Source of the DNA: Charina bottae
Taxonomy: Eukaryota; Chordata; Lepidosauria; Squamata; Charinaidae
DNA length: 64,000 nt
Direction of reading: 5' to 3'
Assembly: GCA_023362775.1 (NCBI GenBank)
Contig: JALMGJ010000002.1
Location: 35,179,914 to 35,243,913, forward strand
Shown here in pieces: positions 19,592 to 30,455 of this stretch (positions are counted from its first letter, which is position 1; each line of letters begins with the position of its first letter). The notes under the pieces were generated by a model. That model ran no database searches. It saw nothing but the letters and a program-made list of their open reading frames with translations, and was not told the DNA's origin. Made by a program: the position numbers and the translations under genes.

Positions 19592-22500
19592 GCTTAGAAC
19601 AATTACTTGGAATATTAATGGAGCCAACTCTCCAATTAAAAGAAAACGAATATTTCAATTATTAAATAAATCAAAACCAGATATCGCATGCCTTCAAGAA
19701 ACTCACATCAGAAAAACAGATACAAACTATTTAATAAACAAGAAATTAGGAATAGAATTTATAACAGCGAATGAAAATAAAAAAAAATGGAGTAGTTATA
19801 TATATAAAATCCTATCTAAAACCTAAATTAATAAAAAAAAGATGATATAGGAAGATTTATTATAGTCGAAATTGAAAATCAAAATTCTAAAACTTTGGTA
19901 ATTGGTATATATGCCCCAAACAATAATCAAAAATTTTTTTACAAAGATTTATCAAATGTCCTTGTAGAATATACCCAAAATAATTGGATTATGATGGGAG
20001 ACCTAAATGGAGTAGTCTCACCAAAAATAGATAGAGAAACTAATACTCAAACAAATAAGTATCAAGGTAAACTACCTAAAGAATTCTTTGAAATGATAAA
20101 CAACTTAACATTGGTAGATGCTTGGAGAAGTCAAAACAGAACAACTAGAGACTACACATTTTATTCCAATAGGCACAAATCATTATCAAGAATCGATATG
20201 ATATGGATATCAAAAAACTTAGAAAATAAAATTAAAGAAGTGAAAATTTTACCAAAAACATTATCTGACCATAACCCAGTACAAATAATCCTGAAGATAA
20301 ATTTAAGAAATTATAGGTGGAGATTAAATGAAAATATCCTGAAAAAGAAGGAAAATCTGAAAGATTTAAAAAAGAAATTGAAAGAATTTTTCCAATGGAA
20401 TTTAAATACAGAAGTAAAATTAGAAACGGTGTGGGAGGCTAGTAAAGCCTTTATGAGGGGTCATTTTATATCCCTAAATAATTATCAAAGAAAAATAGCA
20501 CAAAGAAAATTACAAACAATTCTAGATCAAATTAAGGAAAAAGAAGAAGAACTTCAGAATAAAAACAAAAATAAAAAAGAGGAAATTCTAAAACAAATTA
20601 AAATGTTACAATTACAACTAAAAATCTATATGACAGAAGAGATTGACAAAAAAATGAAATATATAAAACAAAGAAATTTCGAACAAGCAAATAAGCCGGG
20701 CAGATGGCTGGCGTATAAATTAAGAAAAGAAAGAGAAAAAAGAATAATTTCTAAAATAAAGGAAAATAATGTGGATTTAATTCACAATGAGGAAATTTAA
20801 AAAGCTTTTCATACCTATTATACAAAATTATATAAAAAACAAAAAATATCATCGGAAAAAATTGAAGAATATATTCAGAAATGTAATTTAAAAAAATTAT
20901 CAAATGAACAAAAAGAAATAACAGAAAATTTGATTACAACGCAAGAAATAGAGGACGCAATTAAAAAATTGAAAACAGGAAAAACTCCAGGTACAGATGG
21001 ACTATCTGCAGGCTATTATAAGCAATTTAAAGAACAAATTATAATACCACTTAAAAAGCTATTTAATTCAATAATAGAAGGAAACAAAATAACGCAATCA
21101 TGGATGGAAGCCAGAATTACTCTAATTCCAAAAGAAAACCAAGATCCTACAGACTGTCAAAATTACAGACCAATTTCCCTATTAAATAATGATTACAAAA
21201 TATTTACTATGATACTAGCAGAAAGATTAAAGAAAATCTTGCAAGAACTAATTAATAAAGACCAAAACGGATTTCTTCCAAGTAGACAAATAAACGAAAA
21301 TATACACACAATTATAAATTTGGTAGAATACGCACATATTCATAACGAAAAACCAATAATGTTACTATTTTTAGATGCAGAGAAAGCTTTTGACAACATC
21401 AAGTGGGATTTTTTAATCAAAACGTTAGAATACAGGAATTTTGGAGATAAATTTATAAAGGCAATACAAGCTATATATAGAATACAAAAAGCCAAAATTA
21501 TAATTAACGAAGAAGAAACACAAGACTGTATTATAGAAAAAGGCACCCATCAGGGATGTCCGTTATCTCCATTATTATTTATATTAGTATTAGAATGTCT
21601 ATTGGAAGAAATCAGAAAAGATGAAAATTTAAAAGGAATTAAAATTAAAAAAGAAACTTATGAACTAAAAGCGTTTGCAGATGATTTGGTTATAACACTG
21701 CAAAATCCCATAGACTCAATTGATAATTTAAACCAAAAAATACAAGAATATGGCAAATTAGCAGGATTTAAAATAAACAAACAAAAAACTAAAATGATAA
21801 ATATAAATATGACAAAGAAAGATCAAATTGAACTAGAACAAAAAACAGGATTTCAAAATGTAAAACAAATAAAATACTTGGGAATACAGATAACTTCGAA
21901 AAATATAGATTTATTTAAAAATAACTATAATACAACATGGATGGAAATTAAAAAAGATCTAGAAAAATGGAAATCGCTACAGTTATCTTTATTGGGAAGA
22001 ATAGCTACTGTCAAAATGAATATACTACCAAGAATTTTGTATTTGTTCCAAACGATACCAATTGTAATAATAGATCAAACATTTCAAAAATGGCAAAAAG
22101 ACTTAGCAAAATTTATATGGCAAGGGAAAAAACCCAGAATAAAATTAAAATATTTACAAGATGCTAAAGAAAGAGGAGGATTGGGATTGCCAGATCTAAA
22201 ATTATACTATGAAACATGTGGATTAGTATGGCTAAAAGACTGGATAACATTGGAAGATACAAAATTATTAAACTTAGAAGGACATGATATTCGATTCGGT
22301 TGGCATGGATACATGTGGTATAATAAAAGTAAAATTAATAAGGCATTTAGTAACCATATTATAAGAAAATCATTATTAAAAATATGGAACAAATACAAAA
22401 AGTCTTTATTACCAACTATATCATTGTGGATGTCGCCTCAGGAGGCATTTGCCAGGCAAGAAAATAGAAGTGACAATAAATGGTTGAGATACCAAAATTT

Positions 22501-23343
22501 ATTAAAATTTAACGAACAAAATTATGAATTGAAAACAAGAGAAGAATTAGAAAAAGAGGGTTCCATATGTCAATGGTTTACATATTTTCAAATAAAAGAA
22601 CAATTTAAATTAGATTAAAAAGTGTTTAAATTTGAGAAGAGAGAAAAGAGATGGGACAATATATTATGGAACAAAAATGACCATTTGATTTCTAAATTAT
22701 ATAAAAAATTATTAGAAATAAAAACCAATGACATTAAAATAAAAATTATATGATTAAATGGGAAGAAAACTTAAGACATGAAATTAGCTATGAAGATTGG
22801 CAAAATATATGGACAAAAAATACTAAATTCACATTGAGCAATAATCTAAAAGAAAATATATACAAAATGATGTTTAGGTGGTACATGTCTCCTGAGAAGT
22901 TGTTTAAAATGAAGCATATTAATTCAAATTTATGTTGGAAATGCAAAACAAAAGTTGGCACAATGTATCATGTATGGTGGGCTTGTAAAAAAACAAAAAA
23001 ATACTGGGACAAAATACATCTATGTATTTGTAAAATTTTGGAAACTAATATGGAAAAAAAACCAGAAATCTACTTACTTGGACTAATGGAAAAAAAGATG
23101 AACAATAGCAGTAAAAAACTATTATTATATTTAACAACAGCCGCAAGAATCATTTTTGCACAATATTGGAAACAAGAATGTACTCCGACAATAGAAGAAT
23201 GGATCATAAAACTAATGGAAATAACTCAAATGGACAGATTAACAAACTTAATGAAAGATGAAGAATTGGAGGACTATGAATCGATATGGATCCCTTTCCT
23301 AAAATATATACAAAAGGAATACATGATTAACTTAATTATATAA
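19584..23343 (+). pseudogene. L1-1 ORF2 (endonuclease-reverse transcriptase, broken)
   Basis: ATG at 19584 starts the endonuclease (RTITWNINGANSPIKRKRIF, CLQETHI). After a shift in an A-run near 19785-19830 it resumes with GIYAPNNNQ, MGDLNGVV, YTFYSNRHKSLSRIDMIW and the catalytic SDHNPVQI. An in-frame TAA at 20798-20800 follows, then the reverse transcriptase: KTGKTPGTDGLSAGYYKQF, NYRPISLLNNDYK, FLDAEKAFDNIKWDFL, GTHQGCPLSPLLF and the catalytic KAFADDLVI near 21665-21690. A stop at 22616 and a shift near 22745 precede the C-terminal cysteine motif CWKCKTKVGTMYHVWWAC. All domains are present, with about four disabling changes. Confidence 0.9.
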
Positions 23344-24200
23344 AATTAAAAGTAAAAGAAAAAATAAGAGAAAAGCAATTGTATTAGAAGATCTGAAATG
23401 AATAAGATATTGAAACTTATGAAATATAAGGAAATAATTATAAAAAGGAAGTATGAAAAGGGGAAAAATAAGGAAAAGGGGGGAACGGAATAAGAAAAGC
23501 TATGTAAATCAATATGAAACAAAAAATTCTTCGAGAAGAAAACTGGAAGTATTTTAAAAGTTTATATGTTGTCATTTATTCCTTCCTTCTCCTCTTTTTT
23601 TTTATTTTTTATTTTTTTATTTTTTTGCTTTTTTCTTTTTATTGTCCTTTTTGTATGTGAAAATGTCTGAAATGTAAATATGTTGTATACATTGTAAGTA
23701 TATGTATAATTGTTTATATGTTTAATAAAATTATTAATAATTTAAAAAAAAAATTATAAAAAAAACAGGCACAGCTTGTGGGTCATCATTCACATGGAAG
23801 AGAGAAGTCCTGATGGGATAAAATGTTTTACTTCTCTTGTTAGAACACCAGAATAGTCAAGCTGGGGAGAGACACAATAAATGCTTTTTACGTGGGATTT
23901 TTTTCCACAGTCATACCTTAAGATCCTATTTATCAAACCTTATCTAAGTACAGAGTATGCAAAAAAAAAAAAGTTCCAATTCTATCTGATGATGCTCAAA
24001 GAGGCCACAGAGGTAGACAGAATTCTCAATTGTGAGGAAAGTTTTTCTTGAAAACCAGATGTTCTGAAACATCACAAGTTCCACAAAACATGCAAGCAAA
24101 ATTCTGTTATCTGTAAAATAAACTCATTCACTTGAGAGGTGCCCTAATGCACAGTTTGTGGAGCCAGTAGATTTACAATTTTCAAGATTGCAGAGAAACT

Positions 24201-24789
24201 TGGGAGGGTGGATGAATCCTGTGTCTTACTGTGTACATCCTGTTTAGTCCCTATTGAGTTCCCCAAGCAGTAGGCAGGATTCGATTTTCTCAAGCTGTTG
24301 AGGGATAGCATTGGGGAGTATAAAAGTCCTATTGATGTCAGTGCTCAGTTTCTTCTTCTATCCCCACCCACCCTTGAGAAAAAGGGCAATGTGGCCATAT
24401 CCAGATTTCAGCTTCTTCCCTTGATGGAGCAGAGCATCAGGCCCTTGGAGCTCACCAGCCTTTGCAAAGGGCTTCAGCTGTCAGCCTTCCCAGGTAGACC
24501 AGACCAGAAACACAACCAGATGAGCTAATTCTACTTTATTGTAAGGCTACATTAACAGAATTTTGCAAGTCTGAAAGTACAAAACTCCCACCATCACCTT
24601 TACAGCCTGAGAAGTTAGAGTGGGTCCCTTCGGAGCTTCTTCCTCTTCCCATTATGCAGCTGCAGGCTATGCCCTCTCTTATCTGACCATTCTAGGCAGC
24701 ATCTCTCCACACCCTTTCTCAAGGTTTTTCTCATATACCATTATATGAGCTGAGCTCCTCACTGAAGGAACACACCTGCCTGTTAGTTG
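24201..24789. other. No recognisable gene
   Basis: Unique-looking sequence of mixed composition. A short open stretch at 24298-24528 has no recognisable domain and no codon bias and is treated as chance. Confidence 0.5.
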
Positions 24790-24794
24790 ACATC

Positions 24795-26042
24795 TGTAAT
24801 GGCAACCTGTGGAAGACCTTTGTATTTCAAGGAGTTACAGTAGGTAGCATGTTTTGATTTTCCTTCCCCACACCTAGGAGATTAGAGTTTGTTTTGAGTT
24901 ATACTGATGTTAAATTGGCTTGTTTTTGTTGCAGTTTGGCATGAGAGGGGGAGAGAAGAAGCATATGCTCCAACAGCCCTTCAGAACATATCTCTGTGGG
25001 GAGAGAAAGTCTCCAGCTTGTTAAAGTTTAAGCATAGGTTCACTCCTCCAGCCACTCCTTTAGCAGCTTGGAATGGGGGGGGGGATGATAAGAGATTGTT
25101 TTGCTTGGACACTGGCTTATCTGATGGGTTCCCATGTTATTGGACTGATGTCATGGACAGGTGGCCCAGCCCCCAAAGGAATCCCAGTCAAGGTCAGTCT
25201 GGGCTTGGTCACGGGGTTTGGAAGCCAGGCTTTGATAAAAAGCCTGAGTATTGCCTGTGGAATTGTGGGAACTTTGAGGCAGGCTCAGGACACTGGGAGC
25301 TGTGGGACTCAACAGACATTCCTTTTGGGGTTATTCTCTGCTATCTTAGCCATGTTCCTGGTAGCAACAAGAGAATAAAGGTATCACCTTGTTTGGTATG
25401 TATGTATGCATTTCTTTTTATATGCTATGCTTGTTATGCTCTTTGTAATTTAGTTAAGCTGTGCTTTTGTGTCAGAGTGCGCGTGGTGGAGCGGCCTGCT
25501 CTATTTTCCAAGACACCAGTGATTCACGTTCTATGCAATAAATAGACACTAAAGCAGAGATTAGATAAAATATCCTATTTACTATATATACATACGTATT
25601 ACAGAATACATCCACACGGGTAACAAATGATACAGCGATGAGTAGTTACAGCAAACGAGAAGAAAGAATACAACCAGACTCCTCTGCTTATATACATAAA
25701 CTGACCAATCACATTATAGGTCACTCTCATCATCTGCCACACCCAGCTAAATGATAGCACCTGTAGTATGAGTCATACACTGCCACATCATCCCTACAAC
25801 AATGGCTGCTAATTGGGTGACTTGCAGAATAATTCCCCTCTCACCTAGATATCAAGCCTCTCCAGTATAATTTATCTAACTGTAAATTCCTGGGTATATA
25901 CAAACCCCAACATTTTGTCTAATTTGGTTTGTTTATAATAAAGCTTTAAGTTTCTTTATCCACTGACGTGCTTATTATCATTGGATCAAAAAAGAACCAA
26001 TTGCCCTAGCCTGTGATCAAGGCATAGACTCTTGGCAATACA
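24795..26042 (+). mobile_element. LTR-X copy 1, solo LTR holding a Copia solo LTR
   Basis: Solo LTR beginning TGTAATGGCAACCTGTGG and ending GGCAATACA, with the 5-bp target duplication ACATC at 24790-24794 and 26043-26047. A Copia solo LTR (25470-25912) interrupts it, so the native length is 800 bp. A second copy at 53965-55390 has 801 bp after its own insertion is removed, confirming the unit. AATAAA sequences near 25375 and 25937 suggest plus orientation. No internal region is present to assign the superfamily. Confidence 0.88.
25470..25912 (-). mobile_element. Solo Copia LTR related to Copia-1
   Basis: 443-bp LTR in reverse orientation, TGTCAGAGTG to CCCCAACA on the plus strand, with 5-bp target duplication TTTTG at 25465-25469 and 25913-25917. 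Its reverse complement follows the Copia-1 LTR along its length (shared blocks include TAGCAGCCATTGTTGTAGG and GACCTATAATGTGATTGGTC) but is clearly diverged, so it is a sister family. LTR-LTR recombination has removed the body. Confidence 0.93.
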
Positions 26043-26047
26043 ACATC

Positions 26048-27239
26048 ACACTCAGTTCAGCACCTCAGCAATAACTTTTGACATTTTCAATAAAAATAGT
26101 GAAAATACTAAGGGGCCAGAGACCTTGGAGCAACCCAGATTTAATTTTAGGCAGCTTGGATGACTTGATTTGTTCCTCTCCAAGAGTATCAATCAGCTGA
26201 ATTAGCTGCTCCAGACCCAAGAAGAGAAGCCTTCTGGAACTCTGCAGGGGTGCGTCAGTAGGAGATGGTGCATTCTTTGTCCTTAGAAGAGACAGAGAAA
26301 GGCCAAGACTGCAGGGGAAAGGTGCAGATCTGAGCTGAGCAAAACCAAAGATGCCCAGGAAAAAGCTGGCTGGGGACTGCATGGGACCAGAGCAGTGTGC
26401 AGTGGACAGCTGAAGGTGGAGGAAAAACCAGAGCTGGTTCAGAAGTGCAACCAACTGAGCAGAAAGGCAGCCTCCAGCAGCCACACCAACTTCTAGGGAT
26501 GCACCAACCACCAACTTCCAGCAAGAAACTGAGAGACCCCCCAGGGGCAGCTTGGGCCAAAAGCAACCGATCCCTAGTTGTAGAGTCTAGAAGACACCAG
26601 CCAGCAACCAAGACTGCCAAATATGGAAGGGTAAAGGGGGACCAGGGCTCAGATTGAGGACAAAAGTATTGTGCTTCTCCTCCCTGAACAGTTGGGAGAG
26701 GGGCTGACTAGCTGTGTCTGCCTAGGAGGTCACAAAGGCAAGATGTCCATGGCAACGGTGTGATTGGAGCCTGCCCTTTGGACTGTCCCCTCCATCGCCA
26801 TCTTGGTCCTTTGCTGTTGTTGCGCCTCCCCCCACTATGTCTAAGGACAGGGGTAGCTAAGCCCTGAGATTTCATACAGGTGGGCAATTCATAAAAAAAA
26901 AGAGGGAGAGGAGGAAGAGATCTACAGGGAAAGTGTAGATACAGGTACAATAAAGAACCCGTAGAATGAGATACATAGCAAACAGTATTTGTGAATAGAT
27001 GAGTCCATGGAAGCCCAGAATGATATATCTTTTAATAACCTCATAGAAACCACTGAGGGTAAACCTATAGAAAACCCATAGAAAACTCATTGAATATGAT
27101 GCATAGGAACAGCGGCCTGCTCAGGAAGGGTCAAAAAAGTCAAAAGAGCAGTCACAGCATTGCTAATGGAGCCCCGCAACTTCTGCACATGCATTGACTT
27201 TGCACACGTGTAGAAATGGGTGGAGTGTCTGTCACATTG
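26048..27239. other. No recognisable gene or repeat
   Basis: About 1.2 kb without a recognisable domain. Open stretches on the minus strand at 26065-26620 give low-complexity, serine- and leucine-rich translations in overlapping frames and are not supported as genes. Confidence 0.5.
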
Positions 27240-27673
27240 CTGAATTTCATTTCCCCTTCTGCAGACTCTATTTCCAAATCTTTACAGATGGTATCAGGGT
27301 TGTATAATCCTACAACGAAGGGTGGCTTAAAGATATCTCATTCTTTGGCAAGGGATGAGATGAAGACAGTGTCATGGGTGATGGAGTTTTAATAATTCCA
27401 ACACCCCTTCTCAAGTTAGCATGTCTCAGATTCCACAAGGTTCCACTTCTTCCACAGTTCTTGGTAACTGCTCCTCGGCAACGGTTTTGTGAGAATGTCC
27501 GCAGTCATCTTCCTTGTGGGACAATAGTCTAGTCTGACTATTCCTTGCTCTTGCAAGTCTCTTACTACATGATGCTTAACATCAATGTGTTTAGTTCTCC
27601 CATTAATCTTTTCTGACCGTGAGAGCCTAACACAACTTTGGTTGTCTTCGTAGACCTGAATAGGGGTAGATTC

Positions 27674-28810
27674 CTATATCTCCATGTTTTCAAGCAGTAG
27701 CTTGAGCCATACAACCTCTTTGCATGGTTCTGCTGCTGACACATACTCCACCTCTGTGGATGAATGTGTGACTGTATCTTGCTTACGGCTTCCCCAGCTT
27801 ACTGCCCCACCTCCATAGAAAAATACATGCCCACTAGTGGATTTATGATCAGTAATTTCTTCTGCCCAATCCACGTCCATGAACCCCACTAGTTTAGGAT
27901 TGTCAGTGGCTGGTAGCTTTGGTTTTAGGTGTATAGTGCCCTTTAGGTACCTTCCCACCCACTTAACACCAGTCCAGTCTCTCTGTGTGGGTGTGCTTGT
28001 TTTTCTGCATAGAATGTTTACTGCAGCTGCTATGTCTGGCCTAGTGGTAGTGGCTAGATACAATAGCTTACCTATGGCACTTTTATAGTCGTTGTTCTCT
28101 GGTAAAAGTTCACTAGGTTCCTGTTGCTTGTGGAAACCTGTTTCCATTGGTGTTGGCATAGAATTGGTATTTTTCAGTCCTAAGCTTTCCAACAGTTCTA
28201 GAATCTTTTCCTTCTGGCTTAGAAGAAAGCTTCTATCTTCTTCCTTTTCAATCTGTATCCCCAAGCAGTAGCTGGCATTGCCCAGATGCTTGACGTCTAC
28301 TTCTTTGTTCAGGTTGGACACAATTTCATCAAAGTCTCTTTTGTTATTATGGCAAATCATCAAATCATCCACATAATAAAGAACGTACACCTCTCTGCCA
28401 TTTCTGTGTCTTGTGTAGAGACAGGGATTAGCTTTGACTTGACCAAAGTCTTGCTTAAGAAGTACTTGGTTCAACTTCTTATTCCATGCTCTTGCTGCTT
28501 GCTTCAGGCCATAAATCCCCTTCTGAAGTTTGCAAACGAGTTGCTGTACTTTGGGATTGGCAAAGCCTGGAGGTTGTAGCATGTAGAGTTCTTCCTCTAT
28601 CTCTCCATGTAGAGAGATGGGCAAGGGAGATGGGTGGGGAATAAATTGAAATAATAAATAAATAAAATAAATAAATGCTGTCTTTATATCTAGGTGTTCA
28701 ACACTCATGTTCCTGGAAGCTGCTAGACTCAGGAGCATTCTGATTGTGGTATCAGAACAGGATTCCACAATCAACAACATGAGCAAGACATTCATTGTAA
28801 TCAAGTCCAT
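27674..28810 (-). pseudogene. Copia-2 reverse transcriptase and RNase H
   Basis: 378-codon open stretch. RT blocks present are LAASRNMSVEHLDIKTAF, QPPGFANPK, KGIYGLKQAARAWNKKL and the catalytic VLYYVDDLMI, then VKHLGNASYCLGIQIE. RNase H follows with GFMDVDWAEE, STSGHVFFYGGGAVSWGS and THSSTEVEYVSAAE. The segment FIYFIYLLFQFIPHPSPLPI inside is encoded by an inserted LINE tail that happens to keep the frame but lies between two conserved RT blocks, so the enzyme would not be expected to work. Confidence 0.87.
28614..28675 (+). mobile_element. Short CR1/L2-type LINE tail in Copia-2
   Basis: About 62 bases containing GAGATGGGTGGGGAATAAAT followed by (AATA)n repeats, matching the end of the LINE at 39178-43626. 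It interrupts the Copia codons for AFLHGEIEEE. Confidence 0.75.
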
Positions 28811-29787
28811 ATTTTTGTGAATAGCCTTTTGTGACTAGTCTGGCTTTTCTTCTTTGTACTTCTCCATTTTCATCTTGTTTGGCTTTGAAAACCCATTTGT
28901 ATCCTATGGCTTTCTTGCCTGTTGGTAGTTTTGTCAAAGTCCATGTTTTTTTCCTTTCTGCAACTCCATTTTGTTCAGGTAGGTATGGAGTGGTCAGTCT
29001 GTGTTCTATACCTAGCTGTGTTAGGTATGTTTGCATGGTTTGTGAAATACACTCAATTCCTCAGTTGCTTTGGAGGGCTTGAGGGGTTCTGTTGAACTTG
29101 TTGATCACAATGGCTACATACGCTTTCAGCATGTCCACTGTTTCGGATTTCTCCTTCATTAGGTAGGTCACACAGTATCTTGAAAAATTGTCTATAAATC
29201 ATAAAACATATTTATTTCTGCCTGCTGATGCTTGAAGGTAATAGTAAAGGTTCCCCCTGCACATTTGTGCAGTTGTGACTGACTCTAGGGGCCAGTGCTC
29301 ATCTCCGTTTGTTAGCTGAAGAGCCAGCATTGTCTGAAGACGCTTCCACGGTCATGTGGCCAGCATGGCACATGCAGAATGCTGTTACCTACCCACTGAA
29401 GTGGTACCTATTCATCTACTTGCATTTGCATGCTTTCGAATTGCTAGGTTGGCAAATGCTGGGGTGAGTGCGGGAGCTCACTCTGTCACGCGGGGCTAGG
29501 GATTCGAACCTCCATACTTGCAATCTTCTGATCGACAAGCCTGGCATCTTACCCTCTGAGCCACCAAGCCCCATGATGCTTGAAGGGGTCCATACAAATC
29601 AGTGTGGATAAGTTCGAGTGTCTTAGTTGCCCGCCTTTCCCTTTGTTTGGGTATGGCTGGTCTTGTTGCTTTTCCTTTGATGCATATCACACATTTTGAT
29701 TGGCATTTATCATGGTTGTTTATTTCAAAATCTCTTACCATGCCTTCAGTTTTCATTCTTAAAATTGCATTAAAATCACGCTGTGCA
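28752..29787 (-). pseudogene. Copia-2 integrase remnants
   Basis: 29587-29787 encodes the zinc-binding region (NNHDKCQSKCVICIKGKA, LELIHTDLYGPLQ). After the SINE, 29040-29238 holds decayed integrase core, then TYLTQLGIEHRLTTPYLPEQ with the glutamate in EQNGVAERK at about 28950-29036. A large deletion joins this directly to TWTLTKLPTGKKAIGYKW of the reverse transcriptase. Confidence 0.8.
29239..29573 (-). mobile_element. tRNA-derived SINE, copy 1 (full)
   Basis: 335-bp SINE with a perfect 13-bp target duplication TGATGCTTGAAGG at 29226-29238 and 29574-29586. On the minus strand the head reads GGGGCTTGGTGGCTCAGAGG (A-box region), followed by the B-box GGTTCGAATCC near 29505. The body ends with GGGGGAACCTTTACTA. 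It resembles the ACA-SINE2 family described from Anolis, from memory of that family's body. It sits inside Copia-2. Confidence 0.85.
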
Positions 29788-30190
29788 AAACAGAAATAAA
29801 TTCAGTCTTCACATAGTAGTTAGATGAAGAAAAATAGAGATAGCTTACATTTATTCAGTAGATCTGGATACAAGTAGATTCATAGTAGATCTGCGTGCAA
29901 ATGAGATGAAAAAGATGAGAGCTGCATTCTGCAACACCTCCTGCTTGCAGGTGTGCCCAGAGAGTAATGGAGATTGTTAATCCCCCAAACTCAAGAAGAA
30001 GGAGAAAGTGGAAATCAAGTGACCCATGTGACATCCCACAAGCACAATATTTTATTTATTAAATTTCTATGACCGCCCATCTCCCCCTCAAGGAGGGACT
30101 CTGTAGTCCCTCAATAGATATGTGTTTACTAGAAAGGACCCCCCTTATGCTTATGAGACAATGCTGAGTTGACCTCTGATAATTCCAACA
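29788..30190 (-). repeat. Possible LTR next to Copia-2
   Basis: On the minus strand this starts TGTTGGAATTATCAGAGG and ends near TTTTGCACA. The first 12 bases equal the presumed LTR start at 27395, and the block directly adjoins the right end of Copia-2, but the remainder does not match. It may be a diverged or recombinant Copia LTR or an unrelated one. A short LINE tail (30049-30112) lies inside. No target duplication was found. Confidence 0.4.
30049..30112 (-). mobile_element. Short CR1/L2-type LINE tail
   Basis: TTTTATTTATTAAATTTCTATG followed by CGCCCATCTCCCCCTC and GGGACTCTG: the same tail motif as in the other short insertions in this window. Confidence 0.65.
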
Positions 30191-30235
30191 ATTGGAACAA
30201 GCATAAACATTATGTTTCCTATGGGGTAAGGAATA

Positions 30236-30446
30236 TTATAGAAGATATAATATCAGCCTAGTCATTTCCACCTTGAGTGAGAACTCTGAATTGATTTGTT
30301 CTATGATACATCTGTTTGTTTTCTTGGCTATCCATTGGATTCTCAGCAGTCTTCTCCAAAATGAAAGTTCAAAAGCATCAATACTAGATCCATCATGGTA
30401 TCTGAATATCTTCTCCCACGCTTGCATTGCTACCCTACAAAGTGCT
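30236..30446 (-). mobile_element. Old RTE-type LINE 3' fragment
   Basis: Minus-strand translation gives DAFELSFWRRLLRIQWIAKK and INSEFSLKVEM, matching the conserved C-terminal region of RTE proteins (FELWCWRRLLR in BovB). It is diverged from both RTE families seen intact elsewhere here, so it is an older relict. It stops where BovB-2 begins. Confidence 0.65.
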
Positions 30447-30455
30447 AATCTGCAG

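Larger units (their letters stand above)
17891..23763 (+). mobile_element. L1-1: full-length L1-clade LINE
   Basis: 5.9-kb element with a 17-bp target duplication AACAGGCACAGCTTGTG at 17874-17890 and 23764-23780. It has a 5' leader of about 800 bases that begins, oddly, with 21 T residues, then two open-frame regions overlapping by 8 bases, a 3' region with a T-rich tract near 23590-23640, AATAAA near 23724, and a short A-rich tail. Base composition is strongly A-rich on the coding strand, as usual for L1. Frameshifts and stops make it inactive. Confidence 0.93.
17545..24200 (+). pseudogene. Decayed C2H2 zinc-finger sequence split by L1
   Basis: Two flanks of the L1 insertion share a broken zinc-finger pattern. 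Left part: HKREKWCPFQ, DHNRVHKVEIPDP and KCSDCEKYSGEQAQLV (to 17890). Right part, continuing directly after the L1: GHHSHGREKS, then HNKCFLRGIFFHSHTLRSYL near 23870-23930 and NCEESFS followed by KPDVLKHHKFHK near 24030-24095. The C-x2-C, F, L, H-x3-H spacing and the H-x-GEK-like linkers repeat at about 28-residue intervals, though most fingers have lost residues and there are stops in every frame. It is probably a dead KRAB-type or other tandem C2H2 gene or processed copy. No start, KRAB box or exon border can be placed. Confidence 0.6.
27396..29787 (-). mobile_element. Copia-2: deleted Copia element, minus strand
   Basis: Remnant of the same Copia family as 51976-58368. Reading from the right it has the pre-integrase zinc region, part of the integrase, a deletion of roughly 750 bases (relative to the other copy) joining NGVAERK to TWTLTKLP, and then reverse transcriptase and RNase H to 27674. 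A purine tract (GAGAAGGGG) at 27396-27406 precedes a presumed LTR that starts TGTTGGAATTATTAAAAC at 27395 reading leftward; its far end is not identified. Gag and protease are absent. A SINE (29239-29573) and a LINE tail (28614-28675) lie inside. Confidence 0.88.

Noticed and set aside
24298..24528. 76-codon plus-strand open frame
   Set aside because: No recognisable domain and no regulatory context; probably chance.
26065..26620. Overlapping minus-strand open frames
   Set aside because: Two frames overlap with low-complexity translations and no conserved motif; treated as chance.
29496..29573. Possible functional tRNA gene at the SINE head
   Set aside because: The A and B boxes belong to a SINE with a long body and a target duplication; no full cloverleaf was made out.
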